Shown here piece after piece: positions 17,448-25,647 of a stretch of 34,668 nt of DNA. The DNA lies in the NCBI GenBank assembly GCA_036676355.1, contig JAKFDA010000100.1, forward strand, positions 1 to 34,668, written 5' to 3'. Every line of letters starts with the position of its first letter. The stretch's first letter is position 1. The stretch comes from ZC4RG42 sp036676355 (GTDB taxonomy: Bacteria; Pseudomonadota; Gammaproteobacteria; Burkholderiales; SG8-39). A program made the translations under genes and the position numbers. The notes below the pieces were generated by a model. The model saw only the letters and a list, made by a program, of their open reading frames with translations. It searched no databases and was not told the DNA's origin.

Positions 17448-18044
17448 CTAGCGTTCAGCCTTGCTCAACGTTTGCATCTCGGTATGCACCTGTGCAAGCG
17501 TCTGCGTCAATGCGCTGCTCAACCCCTGCACCACGCTGTCCGCCGAGCGATTCGCGATCGGCGCCGTGACGGCGTACTCACGTTCGAATACGGGTTGTGC
17601 GGCGTCCGGCGCGGTCAATGCAAAACGGGTCGTCAATACCGCGCGCGGCCGCTCGCGCCGGCGGAAATCGCCGTACATCGCCGACACGGCGACGTTCAGT
17701 ATGTAGTCGTTGCGGCCGCCGTTGCTTGTCGCTTCGTACCCGGCGCGCCGCAGCCACTCGGCGCTTTGTTCCATCAGCATGATGCGCGGCGCCACCAGAA
17801 ACTCGTTATAGAAATCCGCTTCGTAGCGCACGTCGGAGAAGCGGTAAACGAGCGGCTTGCCCTCGAACTGCGGCGCGATTTCGAAGGGCTGCACGCGAAT
17901 ACGCATTTGCTGCGCGTCGCGCTGCTTCTGCGGCCACTGCGGCGCGAGCAGATAACTGTGGATTTCGACCGCGGGGCGGCTCAGGCTGCACGCGCCGAGC
18001 AACAGGGCGCAGAGCGTCAGCGCGATGAAGGAGTGCAGGTTCAT
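17448..18044 (-). CDS. ABC transport auxiliary lipoprotein (PqiC-like)
   Basis: 198 aa. A lipoprotein signal ends with LLLGACS, lipidated Cys19. The mature part begins RPAVEIHSYLLAPQW and has the alternating strands of the PqiC/YmbA-type auxiliary lipoproteins that accompany MCE transporters. It probably sits in the outer membrane facing the periplasm and accepts or docks the MCE protein's tunnel. It is the last gene of the four-gene MCE operon; its start overlaps the end of the MCE gene by four bases. The gene order supports the call more than sequence motifs do. Confidence 0.82.
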   Translation of the reverse strand: MNLHSFIALTLCALLLGACSLSRPAVEIHSYLLAPQWPQKQRDAQQMRIRVQPFEIAPQFEGKPLVYRFSDVRYEADFYNEFLVAPRIMLMEQSAEWLRRAGYEATSNGGRNDYILNVAVSAMYGDFRRRERPRAVLTTRFALTAPDAAQPVFEREYAVTAPIANRSADSVVQGLSSALTQTLAQVHTEMQTLSKAER

Positions 18045-19087
18045 TGATCCGTCTCGGTCGGGTTGACGCGTTGCGGCGGTTGCGCGAACAGGGCGCCCGG
18101 GTAGCGTTTTGCGCTTTCGCTGAAATCGCGCAGGTTTTCGCTGCTGCGACGCAAGTTGTCGATGATGCGTTGCACGTCGCCGTCGCGGCCGGCCAGCGCA
18201 CCGTCCAGGCTTTGCAGCACGGATTCCAGATGCGCGATCGAGCGCTCGAGTTCGCCGCTTTCCAGCAGCGTACGCAGCTTCGCCATGGATGCGGCGGCAT
18301 CCTGCGGCAGCGCGTCGAGCGCCGGATCATCCAGCAGCTTGCGCATGCGTGCGGTACTCGCGGCGGCGTCACGCACCGCTGCCTGCGCCTCCGGCCCACC
18401 GACGATCTTGCGAATTTCCGTCGCCGTTTCGCGCAGGTCCTGCACCATCGCACGCGTGTCGCGGCCGATCGCTTCGGTATCGAACTGCTCCAATTTTTCG
18501 TTCAGGCTGACCAGCAGTGTGTCGAGATCTTTCGCCACCTTGGGCAGATTCATCCCCTGAAACTGCGCCAGAAACTGGTCGGCGCGCTCGAGCACCTGCG
18601 TCACGGTGCTCGGGCCGGAAGGAATGTGCACGTGCTCGGGTTTCCACGGCACTTCGAGTACGGGTACGCCGGGATCGAAATAATCCAGTTCAAGAAAGTA
18701 GATGCCGGTGATGCCTTGCGCCGCCATGCGCACGCGCATGCCCTTGTCGACGAAATCCCTGATGAGTTCCGGTCGCCGCGCGAAACGGACCTGATCGAGA
18801 TCGAGTTGCGCCTCGACGTAAACATAGGGCTTGCGTTCGCTCGGCGGCAACTCCTGCTGGTATTTCGTCGCGGTGAAACCGAGGCGCGTCACTTCGCCGA
18901 TGAGCACGCCGCGATATTTCACTTTCGAGCCGACATCGAGCCCCTGGACCGAGCCGTTGAAATAGGTCTCGATGGTGAGGGTGTCGCGAAACAGGCCGCC
19001 GCCGAGCGCAAGCGCGACGCCGACCAGAGCGATCAGCCCGACAAGGATGAAGAGTCCCAATCGAAAATGGTGAGTACCTGCTGTCAT
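18041..19087 (-). CDS. MlaD/MCE-domain lipid-transport protein
   Basis: 348 aa. One N-terminal membrane helix (LGLFILVGLIALVGVALAL), then an MCE domain from about residue 35 (FNGSVQGLDVGSKVKYRGVL) with the usual GLxVGSxVxYRGV pattern. A long helical tail follows (residues 170-320, rich in Leu, Arg and Glu), which could form a needle or coiled-coil tube as in PqiB/LetB-like proteins. It should be anchored in the inner membrane, assemble as a hexamer under the permease and carry lipids across the periplasm. The start overlaps the ATPase stop by four bases; the end overlaps the lipoprotein start. Confidence 0.9.
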   Translation of the reverse strand: MTAGTHHFRLGLFILVGLIALVGVALALGGGLFRDTLTIETYFNGSVQGLDVGSKVKYRGVLIGEVTRLGFTATKYQQELPPSERKPYVYVEAQLDLDQVRFARRPELIRDFVDKGMRVRMAAQGITGIYFLELDYFDPGVPVLEVPWKPEHVHIPSGPSTVTQVLERADQFLAQFQGMNLPKVAKDLDTLLVSLNEKLEQFDTEAIGRDTRAMVQDLRETATEIRKIVGGPEAQAAVRDAAASTARMRKLLDDPALDALPQDAAASMAKLRTLLESGELERSIAHLESVLQSLDGALAGRDGDVQRIIDNLRRSSENLRDFSESAKRYPGALFAQPPQRVNPTETDQ

Positions 19088-19863
19088 GCGTTATTCGCTT
19101 CCACGTCTTCAGGTTCGCGGTTGAAGAAACGCTGTACCCACGGATTGTCGCTGTGATCGCGCAAATCCGCGGGGGCGCCTTCGGCGACGATGCCTTTGCT
19201 GTGCTTGTCGAGCATGATCACACGATCGGCGATGGTGTAGATGCTCGCCAGTTCGTGTGTCACGACCACAACCGTGATGCCGAGGGCGTCGCGCAGGCGC
19301 AGGATCAAGCGATCGAGCCCGGCGGAGGTGACGGGATCGAGCCCCGCCGACGGTTCGTCGAGCATGAGAATGCGCGGGTCGAGCGCCATTGCGCGCGCAA
19401 TGGCGGCGCGTTTCACCATGCCGCCGGAAATCTGCGCCGACAGATAATTCTCGAAGCCTTTCAGACCGACGAGGTCGAGCTTCATGCGCGCGATCAGGTT
19501 CATCTCGTCTTCCGACAGCCCGGTGTGCACTTCCAGCGGCAGACGCACGTTCTCCAGCAGAGTCATGGAGCCGAACAGCGCGCCGAGCTGGAACATGACG
19601 CCGATCTTCTTCAATATCGCGATGCGCGTACGTCCTTGCGCCTGCGCGAGGTCCTCGTCCTCGATCAGCACGCGCCCGCGTTGCGCTCGATACAGGCCGA
19701 TCATATGGCGCAGCAACACACTCTTGCCGGAGCCCGAGCCGCCGAGAATGCCGAATACTTCGCCGCGGCGTACATCGAACGAAACGTCGTCATGAACGAC
19801 GTGCGATCCGAACGCGGTGTGCAAGTGTTCGACGCGGATGACGATGTCTGAAGCGCGGGCCAC
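19084..19863 (-). CDS. MlaF-type ABC transporter ATPase
   Basis: 259 aa. Walker A GGSGSGKS (Lys47), the signature helix AQISGGMVKRAAIARAMAL, Walker B ILMLDEPSAGLDP and the switch histidine in VVVVTHEL. The ISGGM signature instead of the usual LSGGQ is characteristic of MlaF/Ttg2A lipid transporters. It powers the STAS-MlaE permease encoded just upstream, seven bases away, from the cytoplasmic side. The length fits the family. Confidence 0.93.
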   Translation of the reverse strand: MARASDIVIRVEHLHTAFGSHVVHDDVSFDVRRGEVFGILGGSGSGKSVLLRHMIGLYRAQRGRVLIEDEDLAQAQGRTRIAILKKIGVMFQLGALFGSMTLLENVRLPLEVHTGLSEDEMNLIARMKLDLVGLKGFENYLSAQISGGMVKRAAIARAMALDPRILMLDEPSAGLDPVTSAGLDRLILRLRDALGITVVVVTHELASIYTIADRVIMLDKHSKGIVAEGAPADLRDHSDNPWVQRFFNREPEDVEANNA

Positions 19864-19870
19864 GGGCGGC

Positions 19871-20995
19871 TCAGATTCCGAGGTGGTAATAGATGACAGC
19901 GAACAAACCGTCGGCGAACACGATCAGCACCAGGCCGCTCACCACGGCGCTGGTCGTCGAGCGACCCACCGCGGCCGCCCCACTGCCCGTCTGTATGCCG
20001 CGCAAACAGCCGATCCCGGCCACGATGGCGCCGAACACCAGTGATTTTGCCAGCCCGCCGAAAAAATCACCGCTGCCCACGATGCCGGTCACCTGCTGCA
20101 CGAACGTCACAAGGGGGACGTTGAACAGGCTCATGATCATCGCGCTGCCGGCCAGGCCGATCAGATCGGCATAAACGGTCAATACCGGGGCGACCACGAC
20201 GCCGGCGAGCAATCGTGGCACGACCATGAAACGCATCGGGTCGATGCCCATGGTTTCCAGCGCGTTCAGTTCGTCGCCGACCTTCATGGTGCCCAGTTCC
20301 GCGGCGAATGCCGCCGACGAGCGTCCGGCCAGCAGGATGGCGGTCATCAACGGGCCGAGCTCGCGCAACAGCGACAGCCCGACCAGATCGGCGACGTAGA
20401 CTTCGGCCCCGAAGGGGCGCATCGCGATGGCCGATTGAAACGTGAGAATGACGCCGAGCAGGAATGCGACGAGGCCGACGATCGGCAGCGCGTTGACGCC
20501 CGCTTCTTCGGCGACGGCAAGGATGTCGCGCCAGCGCAGGGCGGCGGGCCGTCGCAATGCGCCGACCAATGCGCTCGCGGCGTCACCGAGGAAGCTGATC
20601 TGCGCTCTTGATTCGTGTATCAACGATGCAGTTGCATGGCCGAGTCGGGCAATCAGCGGAAGGCGCGGTGGCGGTTGCGTCGGCGCGATGCGATACGAAG
20701 CCGGATCGACCTGGTCCAGCAGCGTCCGGTAATCCGGCGCGAGATTTTCGACGGTCACTTCGGCGCCCGGCTGACGCGGCTGGCGCAGCAGATCGACGAG
20801 CAGCGCCACGCCGGCGCCGTCGCAGTACGTCACCGCTGCGCAATCCACGACCAGGGGAGCGTTCGGCGCGGCCCGCAGGATTCGCAGCGCATCGGACCAC
20901 ACCGCGGAAACCGAATAGGCATCGAGGTGGCCGGAAAGATACAGCACTGTTTTGCCGGGCGTCGCTTCGTCGAGTTTTAGGGCGGCTGCCGTCAT
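19871..20995 (-). CDS. MlaE-family permease with N-terminal STAS domain
   Basis: 374 aa. The first about 100 residues form a STAS domain (PLVVDCAAVTYCDGAGVALL), the role played by a separate MlaB protein in E. coli. From residue 115 on comes the MlaE permease: FLLGVILTFQSAIAMRPFGA, LLRELGPLMTAILLAGRSSA, FAAELGTMKVGDELNALETM and five to six membrane helices. It forms the inner-membrane core of the lipid transporter with the ATPase and MCE protein. It is the first gene of the minus-strand operon; the promoter must be in the 20996-21171 spacer, where I see no clear motif. ATG 20995 is the only suitable start before the STAS domain. Confidence 0.93.
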   Translation of the reverse strand: MTAAALKLDEATPGKTVLYLSGHLDAYSVSAVWSDALRILRAAPNAPLVVDCAAVTYCDGAGVALLVDLLRQPRQPGAEVTVENLAPDYRTLLDQVDPASYRIAPTQPPPRLPLIARLGHATASLIHESRAQISFLGDAASALVGALRRPAALRWRDILAVAEEAGVNALPIVGLVAFLLGVILTFQSAIAMRPFGAEVYVADLVGLSLLRELGPLMTAILLAGRSSAAFAAELGTMKVGDELNALETMGIDPMRFMVVPRLLAGVVVAPVLTVYADLIGLAGSAMIMSLFNVPLVTFVQQVTGIVGSGDFFGGLAKSLVFGAIVAGIGCLRGIQTGSGAAAVGRSTTSAVVSGLVLIVFADGLFAVIYYHLGI

Positions 20996-21204
20996 GTTGT
21001 CGTGAATACCACATCAATCCGCGTGCCGTCTCTCCTTCTTCGGGCCCGCGTCGCCAGGACGCGCGGTTCGGGCAGGAAGGGAACGGATGCGGAGTCCGGC
21101 GGACAAATAGAACGATGCAGGTCGGGCGGGTAGCATGTGACCATCTGCGCCCCTTCCGACATAGACAAGAAATGGACACAATGTTTAACAAAACGGGATT
21201 TGCA

Positions 21205-21657
21205 ATGACTACACGTTTGGCGCTCATGCGGAATTTATGCGCGATTGCTTTGCTGTGCTTTGCCTCGCTCGCACAGGCGGCCGCACCGGTGGTCGAGGTC
21301 TACAAGAGCGCCACTTGCGGTTGCTGCACGGAGTGGGTCAAACATTTGCGCAGCAGCGGTTTCGAGGTGAAGGCGCACGACGTCGACGACCCGGCTTCCT
21401 ATCGGGCGAAGTATGGCGTGCCCGATGCGCTGGGCAGCTGCCATACCGCGGTGGTGGATGGTTACGCGCTCGAAGGGCACGTGCCCGCATCGGAAATCAA
21501 GCGATTACTGGCACAGCGTCCCAAAGCGCGAGGGTTGTCGGTGCCCGGCATGCCGCTCGGCTCGCCGGGGATGGAAGGTCCCCGCGCCGACCCCTATGCC
21601 GTCATGCTGATCGGCCGGGACGGCTCCCACAGCGTCTATGCGCGTTACCCGAAATGA
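21205..21657 (+). CDS. DUF411 periplasmic metal-binding protein
   Basis: 150 aa from ATG 21205. A signal peptide (ALLCFASLAQAA) precedes a thioredoxin-like DUF411 domain with the Cys motif ATCGCCTEWVKHL (Cys38, Cys40, Cys41) and conserved LGSCHTAVVDGYALEGHVPA plus a C-terminal GMPLGSPGME. Family members occur in copper and other metal-resistance loci and are thought to bind metal in the periplasm. This fits the copA and cueR genes downstream. Upstream in-frame ATGs at 21172 and 21181 and a downstream one at 21226 are possible; none has a strong ribosome binding site. Confidence 0.87.
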   Translation: MTTRLALMRNLCAIALLCFASLAQAAAPVVEVYKSATCGCCTEWVKHLRSSGFEVKAHDVDDPASYRAKYGVPDALGSCHTAVVDGYALEGHVPASEIKRLLAQRPKARGLSVPGMPLGSPGMEGPRADPYAVMLIGRDGSHSVYARYPK

Positions 21658-22018
21658 GGCGTCCGCTCGTGTCGTCGTGTTTTTCGCGGTGAGAGCGTTT
21701 CGCATGAGTTGATGCGGGCTTAGCACTACAGCGGTCGCTGCGCACACCGAGCAAGCCAAGGCCATCACTCCCGTGCAAACGGGAATCCAGTCCGTTGTTC
21801 CAATGCTTTTGACTTCAACGCTTGACTCTCTAACCGTTGGAGGCTTTAGTCTTGTATCAAAGGAGTTCTGATTAAGGTTGTTTGATCAAGGCGGTCGCCA
21901 GTTCATTTCGCATAAGCGTTGGATTGCTTTGCCCTCGCTCGTACAGCTTCGCGCACTCGCGACCATCCTCGGCACTTAATCAGACGTTCTCTAACCAATA
22001 TTCCAACGGACATCGGCA
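21658..22018 (+). other. Spacer carrying the copA promoter and long leader
   Basis: 361 bp without a recognisable gene. It holds the MerR-family promoter at 21822-21852 and about 160 bases of transcribed leader before copA. In the leader, AAAGGAG (21859-21865) is correctly placed before ATT AAG GTT GTT TGA (21871-21885), which may be a decayed start of a lost small gene. Confidence 0.6.
21822..21852 (+). promoter_or_regulatory. CueR/MerR-type promoter of copA
   Basis: A -35 box TTGACT (21822-21827) and a -10 box TAGTCT (21847-21852) are separated by 19 bases instead of 17. The spacer holds the near-palindrome CTCTAAC-C-GTTGGAG (21828-21842). This overlong spacer with a central dyad is the hallmark of promoters twisted into shape by MerR-family activators, here most likely the CueR-like protein encoded at 24214. 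Confidence 0.88.
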
Positions 22019-24217
22019 ATGAGCAGCACCGCGAACACACACGAACTGGCCATCGAGGGCATGACCTGCGCATCCTGCGTCGGTCGCGTCGAACGGGCGC
22101 TCGCGAAAGTGCCGGGCGTATTGCGCGCAAGCGTCAACCTGGCGACCGAGCGTGCGCAGGTCGAGACCATGGACGCGCTGCTCGACGACGAGCGACTGGT
22201 GCATGCGGTCCGAACAGCCGGCTTCGGTGCGCGCAGCATCGACACATCGGTGCCGCAGGCGCCACCTGCGGCTCCCTCGTCGCGCGAGGGTTGGCATGTG
22301 GCGATCGCGATCGTGTTGTCGCTGCCGCTGGTGCTGCCGATGCTGGTCGCGCCGTTCGGCGCCGAGGCCATGCTGCCGGGCTGGGTACAACTCGCACTCG
22401 CCACGCCGGTGCAATTCTGGCTCGGCGCGCGCTTCTATCGCGCCGGCTGGAACGCGCTCAAGGCCGGTGCGGGCAACATGGATCTGCTGGTCGCGTTGGG
22501 GACGTCGGCGGCGTACGGACTGAGCGTCTATCTGATGTGGCGCCCGACGGGGCACGGCGAACCTCATCTTTATTTCGAAGCGTCGGCCGTCGTCATTACC
22601 CTCGTGCTGCTGGGCAAGTGGCTGGAGGCGCGCGCCAAACGCCGCACTACCGCGGCGATTCGCGCCCTGCATGCGCTGCGCCCGGAATTCGCGCGCGTGC
22701 GCCGCAATGGCGATGAAGCCAATGTGCCGCTCGCCGAAGTGCGTGTCGGCGATGTGGTGATTGTGCGCGCCGGCGAACGGATTCCGATCGACGGCGTGGT
22801 GCTCGAAGGTCAGAGTCATGTCAACGAATCCATGCTCACCGGTGAAAGTCTGCCGGTCGAGAAAACGCCCGGTGCGCGCGTCACCGGCGGCGCGGTGAAC
22901 GGCGAGGGCGTGCTGATCGCGCGCACGAGCGCCATCGGCGCCGAAACGGCACTGGCGCGCATCATTCGTCTGGTCGAAAACGCTCAGGCGCATAAAGCGC
23001 CGATCCAGCGTCTGGTCGATCAGGTCAGCGCGGTGTTCGTGCCCGTGGTGCTGGCGGTCGCCGCGATTACATTGCTCGCGTGGGGATTGAGCGGCGCGGC
23101 CGACTGGGAGCGTGCGGTACTCAATGCGGTCGCGGTGCTCGTCATCGCCTGCCCCTGCGCGCTGGGGCTCGCCACGCCGACGGCCATCATGGTGGGCACC
23201 GGCGCGGCAGCGCGCCACGGCATTCTCATCAAGGATGCCGAAGCGCTCGAAATCGCGCATCGCATCGGCGTTGTCGCTTTCGATAAAACCGGCACGCTGA
23301 CGCGCGGCGAGCCGACACTGGTCATGCTCGAAGGCGAAGGCGATACGCGCGAACTGCTGCGCATCGCAGCGGCGATCCAGCGGGCGAGCGAACATCCGCT
23401 CGCGCGAGCTGTGGTACAGGCGGCGGAGGCGGCAGCACTCGAAATCCCGGCAGCGTCCGATATCAAAATCAAGGCCGGACGCGGGCTTGTCGCCCGCGTC
23501 GAGGGACGCGAATTCGCGCTCGGCAGCGCGCGTCTCGTGGATGAGGAGGGCGCGCACATTCCCGCCACGCTTGCTGCGCGTGCGGAGGCGTTGCGGGCCG
23601 AAGGGCGCACGGTTTCCTGGTTGCTTGAACGCGGCGCATCCTCGCGCGTACTCGCCGTGCTGGGATTCGGTGACGAGCTCAAACCTGAAGCAAAGCGGGC
23701 GATCGAACGCCTGCATGCGGCCGGCGTTCGCACCGCGATGGTGAGCGGCGACAATCCCGCGAGCGCGAATGCCATCGCGCGGCGTATCGGCATCGACGAC
23801 GTGCGCGCCGACGTATTGCCGGAAGAGAAGGCGGCGGTGATTCAATCGCTCAAGCAGAACGGTCGACTGGTGGCAATGGTGGGCGACGGCGTCAACGACG
23901 CGCCTGCGCTTGCCGCCGCCGACGTCGGCATCGCCATGGGCTCGGGCACCGATGTGGCGATGCACGCTTCAGGCATTACGTTGATGCGCGGCGATCCGTC
24001 GCTGGTGGCCGATGCCATCGATATTTCGCATCGCACCTACGGCAAGATTCGCCAGAATCTGTTCTGGGCGTTCATTTACAACGTCATCGGCTTGCCGCTC
24101 GCGGCGCTTGGTTTTCTGAGCCCGATCGTGGCCGGCGCGGCGATGGCGTTGTCGAGCGTGAGCGTGGTCACCAATGCCTTGACGCTGCGACGCTGGAAAC
24201 CGGGAGGCAAGCGATGA
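22019..24217 (+). CDS. copA: CopA, copper-translocating P1B-type ATPase
   Basis: 732 aa. One N-terminal heavy-metal-associated domain with GMTCASC (Cys17, Cys20), then eight predicted membrane helices. Transport-site CPC motif (Cys378-Pro-Cys380 in VIACPCALGLATPTA), phosphorylated Asp422 in DKTGTLTRGEP, a TGES loop (MLTGESLPVEK), the SEHPLA histidine motif (RASEHPLARAVV) and the hinge GDGVNDAPALAAADVG. It should pump Cu(I) from cytoplasm to periplasm. Having one metal-binding domain rather than two is common in the family. It is driven by the MerR-type promoter at 21822 and overlaps cueR by four bases, so repressor and pump are made together. Confidence 0.96.
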   Translation: MSSTANTHELAIEGMTCASCVGRVERALAKVPGVLRASVNLATERAQVETMDALLDDERLVHAVRTAGFGARSIDTSVPQAPPAAPSSREGWHVAIAIVLSLPLVLPMLVAPFGAEAMLPGWVQLALATPVQFWLGARFYRAGWNALKAGAGNMDLLVALGTSAAYGLSVYLMWRPTGHGEPHLYFEASAVVITLVLLGKWLEARAKRRTTAAIRALHALRPEFARVRRNGDEANVPLAEVRVGDVVIVRAGERIPIDGVVLEGQSHVNESMLTGESLPVEKTPGARVTGGAVNGEGVLIARTSAIGAETALARIIRLVENAQAHKAPIQRLVDQVSAVFVPVVLAVAAITLLAWGLSGAADWERAVLNAVAVLVIACPCALGLATPTAIMVGTGAAARHGILIKDAEALEIAHRIGVVAFDKTGTLTRGEPTLVMLEGEGDTRELLRIAAAIQRASEHPLARAVVQAAEAAALEIPAASDIKIKAGRGLVARVEGREFALGSARLVDEEGAHIPATLAARAEALRAEGRTVSWLLERGASSRVLAVLGFGDELKPEAKRAIERLHAAGVRTAMVSGDNPASANAIARRIGIDDVRADVLPEEKAAVIQSLKQNGRLVAMVGDGVNDAPALAAADVGIAMGSGTDVAMHASGITLMRGDPSLVADAIDISHRTYGKIRQNLFWAFIYNVIGLPLAALGFLSPIVAGAAMALSSVSVVTNALTLRRWKPGGKR

Positions 24218-24657
24218 AAACTGCGGCGCGGACCCGTCCGGACATGGCCGATGCGCGGCGCGAAGGGTTGTACAGCATCGGCCAGGCCGCGGAGCGAGCC
24301 GGCGTATCGGTGAAAATGGTGCGCTACTACGAATCCATCGGCCTCGTGCCGCGCGCGTCGCGCACGCAGGGCGGCTATCGCCTCTATACGGAAAACGATG
24401 CGCACCAGCTGGTTTTCATTCGTCGTGCGCGTGCGCTCGGTTTCACCATCGATGAAATCGGCAAACTGCTCGCGCTGTGGCGCAATAAACGGCGCGCCAG
24501 CGCGGAAGTGAAGCGGCTGGCCTTGAGCCATATTGCTGCGCTGGAAGAAAAGATCGCCGAACTCGAGGCGATGCGCGATTCGCTGCGCCATCTCGCGCAG
24601 CATTGTCATGGCGACGAGCGACCCGACTGTCCGATTCTGGATGGGCTCGCGCGCTGA
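24214..24657 (+). CDS. cueR: CueR-like MerR-family copper regulator
   Basis: 147 aa. The winged helix-turn-helix is clear (YSIGQAAERAGVSVKMVRYY, then YESIGLVPRA and GGYRLYTENDAHQLVFI), followed by the dimer coiled coil (ALEEKIAELEAMRDSLRHLA). The metal loop has two cysteines seven residues apart (Cys131 and Cys139, HCHGDERPDCPIL), the CueR spacing for Cu(I), Ag(I) and Au(I). It should bind the 19-bp-spacer promoter at 21822 and switch on copA. The N-terminus is about 18 residues longer than in E. coli CueR; an internal ATG (MADARREG) could be the real start. Confidence 0.9.
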   Translation: MKTAARTRPDMADARREGLYSIGQAAERAGVSVKMVRYYESIGLVPRASRTQGGYRLYTENDAHQLVFIRRARALGFTIDEIGKLLALWRNKRRASAEVKRLALSHIAALEEKIAELEAMRDSLRHLAQHCHGDERPDCPILDGLAR

Positions 24658-24737
24658 GCGTCGCGATCCGTTTCGCAGTTCCTGTAGATTCCGTACCCGC
24701 TGCGATTCAAGGGGTTTTAGCTTTTTCGATCGCCGCA

Positions 24738-24810
24738 ATGGATTTCCGCATGCGGGGGAATGACGTATCTGCCGTCATTCCGGACGCGCGAAGCGCGAGC
24801 CGGAATCCAT
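24738..24810. repeat. Pair of head-to-head CGTCATTCC extragenic palindromes
   Basis: GGAATGACG (24757-24765) and CGTCATTCC (24773-24781) form a perfect 9-bp stem around a seven-base loop. The outer arms ATGGATT (24738-24744) and AATCCAT (24804-24810) also pair. Each half is a unit of the form CGTCATTCC...GGAATCCAT, read outward, and the right one has its own stem around GCGCGAAGCGCG. It lies in the spacer after cueR and may end transcripts. Confidence 0.8.
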
Positions 24811-24931
24811 GCGTTCCTCCCGATTGCTTTTCGGGAGTGCATTTCATGGAACCCCATCATTGAAACGCAAAGCTTGACGCCGCGACGCATGCGCGGCGAT
24901 GCTGCGCACCATAACGCAACGGGAGTGCGCG

Positions 24932-25636
24932 ATGGAGATGGACGATCGGGTTCTGCATGCGCTCGGCAACGATCTGATCGCCGCCGTCATTTGTGCAGCG
25001 ATGATTGCCGGTTATCAACTGTTTCTGCATTTGCGCTTGCGCAAGGATCCGCTTTACACGGTGCAGGCCGTCAATGCGCTGGCGCGTGCGGCCTGGGTGG
25101 AGAGCGTGATGTCGAGCGCGAACAAGGACGTGCTCGCGGTGCAGACGTTGCGCAACTCGATCATGGGACCGACGTTTCTCGCCTCGACGGCGGTGCTGCT
25201 CATCATCGGCACGCTGACCCTAAGCGCGCAGGGTTCGGATCTGTCGTCGGCCTGGCATGCGTTGAACATCGCCGGTGCGAGAAATACCGAGTTCTTCATC
25301 GCCAAGCTGCTGTTCCTGCTGCTCGATCTCTTCGCCGGCTTCTTCGCCTTTACCATGGCGATACGCATGTTCATTCATGTCGGTTACATGATCAATGTGC
25401 CGGCGGCATTGCAGGATCGCGCCATCACACCGCGCTACGTCGCGTTCCATCTCAATCGCGCAGGGCGGTTCCATACCATCGGCATGCGCGCGTATTATTA
25501 TTCCGTGCCGTTGGTGTTCTGGTTGTTCGGTCCTTATCTGATGCTGGTCGCAACTGTTGCGCTGGTGTTCCTGATGCATAGCATGGATCGGGCGCCAAAG
25601 ATCACCGCCTCGCAAACGCTCGCTCCCTCAGACTGA
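24932..25636 (+). CDS. DUF599 family membrane protein
   Basis: 234 aa with four membrane helices: residues 15-30 (LIAAVICAAMIAGYQLFL), 75-95 (ASTAVLLIIGTLTLSA), 115-140 (FIAKLLFLLLDLFAGFFAF) and 195-220 (VPLVFWLFGPYLMLVATVAL). Between them are polar parts such as YTVQAVNALARAAWVESVM and HLNRAGRFHTIGMRAYYYS, both typical of DUF599. The function is unknown. ATG 24932 has GGGAG eight bases upstream and is preferred to an earlier start at 24899. The short-chain dehydrogenase gene follows after 11 bases. Confidence 0.85.
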   Translation: MEMDDRVLHALGNDLIAAVICAAMIAGYQLFLHLRLRKDPLYTVQAVNALARAAWVESVMSSANKDVLAVQTLRNSIMGPTFLASTAVLLIIGTLTLSAQGSDLSSAWHALNIAGARNTEFFIAKLLFLLLDLFAGFFAFTMAIRMFIHVGYMINVPAALQDRAITPRYVAFHLNRAGRFHTIGMRAYYYSVPLVFWLFGPYLMLVATVALVFLMHSMDRAPKITASQTLAPSD

Positions 25637-25647
25637 AAGTGCACCGC

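Noticed and set aside
21980..23965. A 661-codon minus-strand open frame
   Set aside because: It is antisense to copA, of low complexity, and has no recognisable motif.
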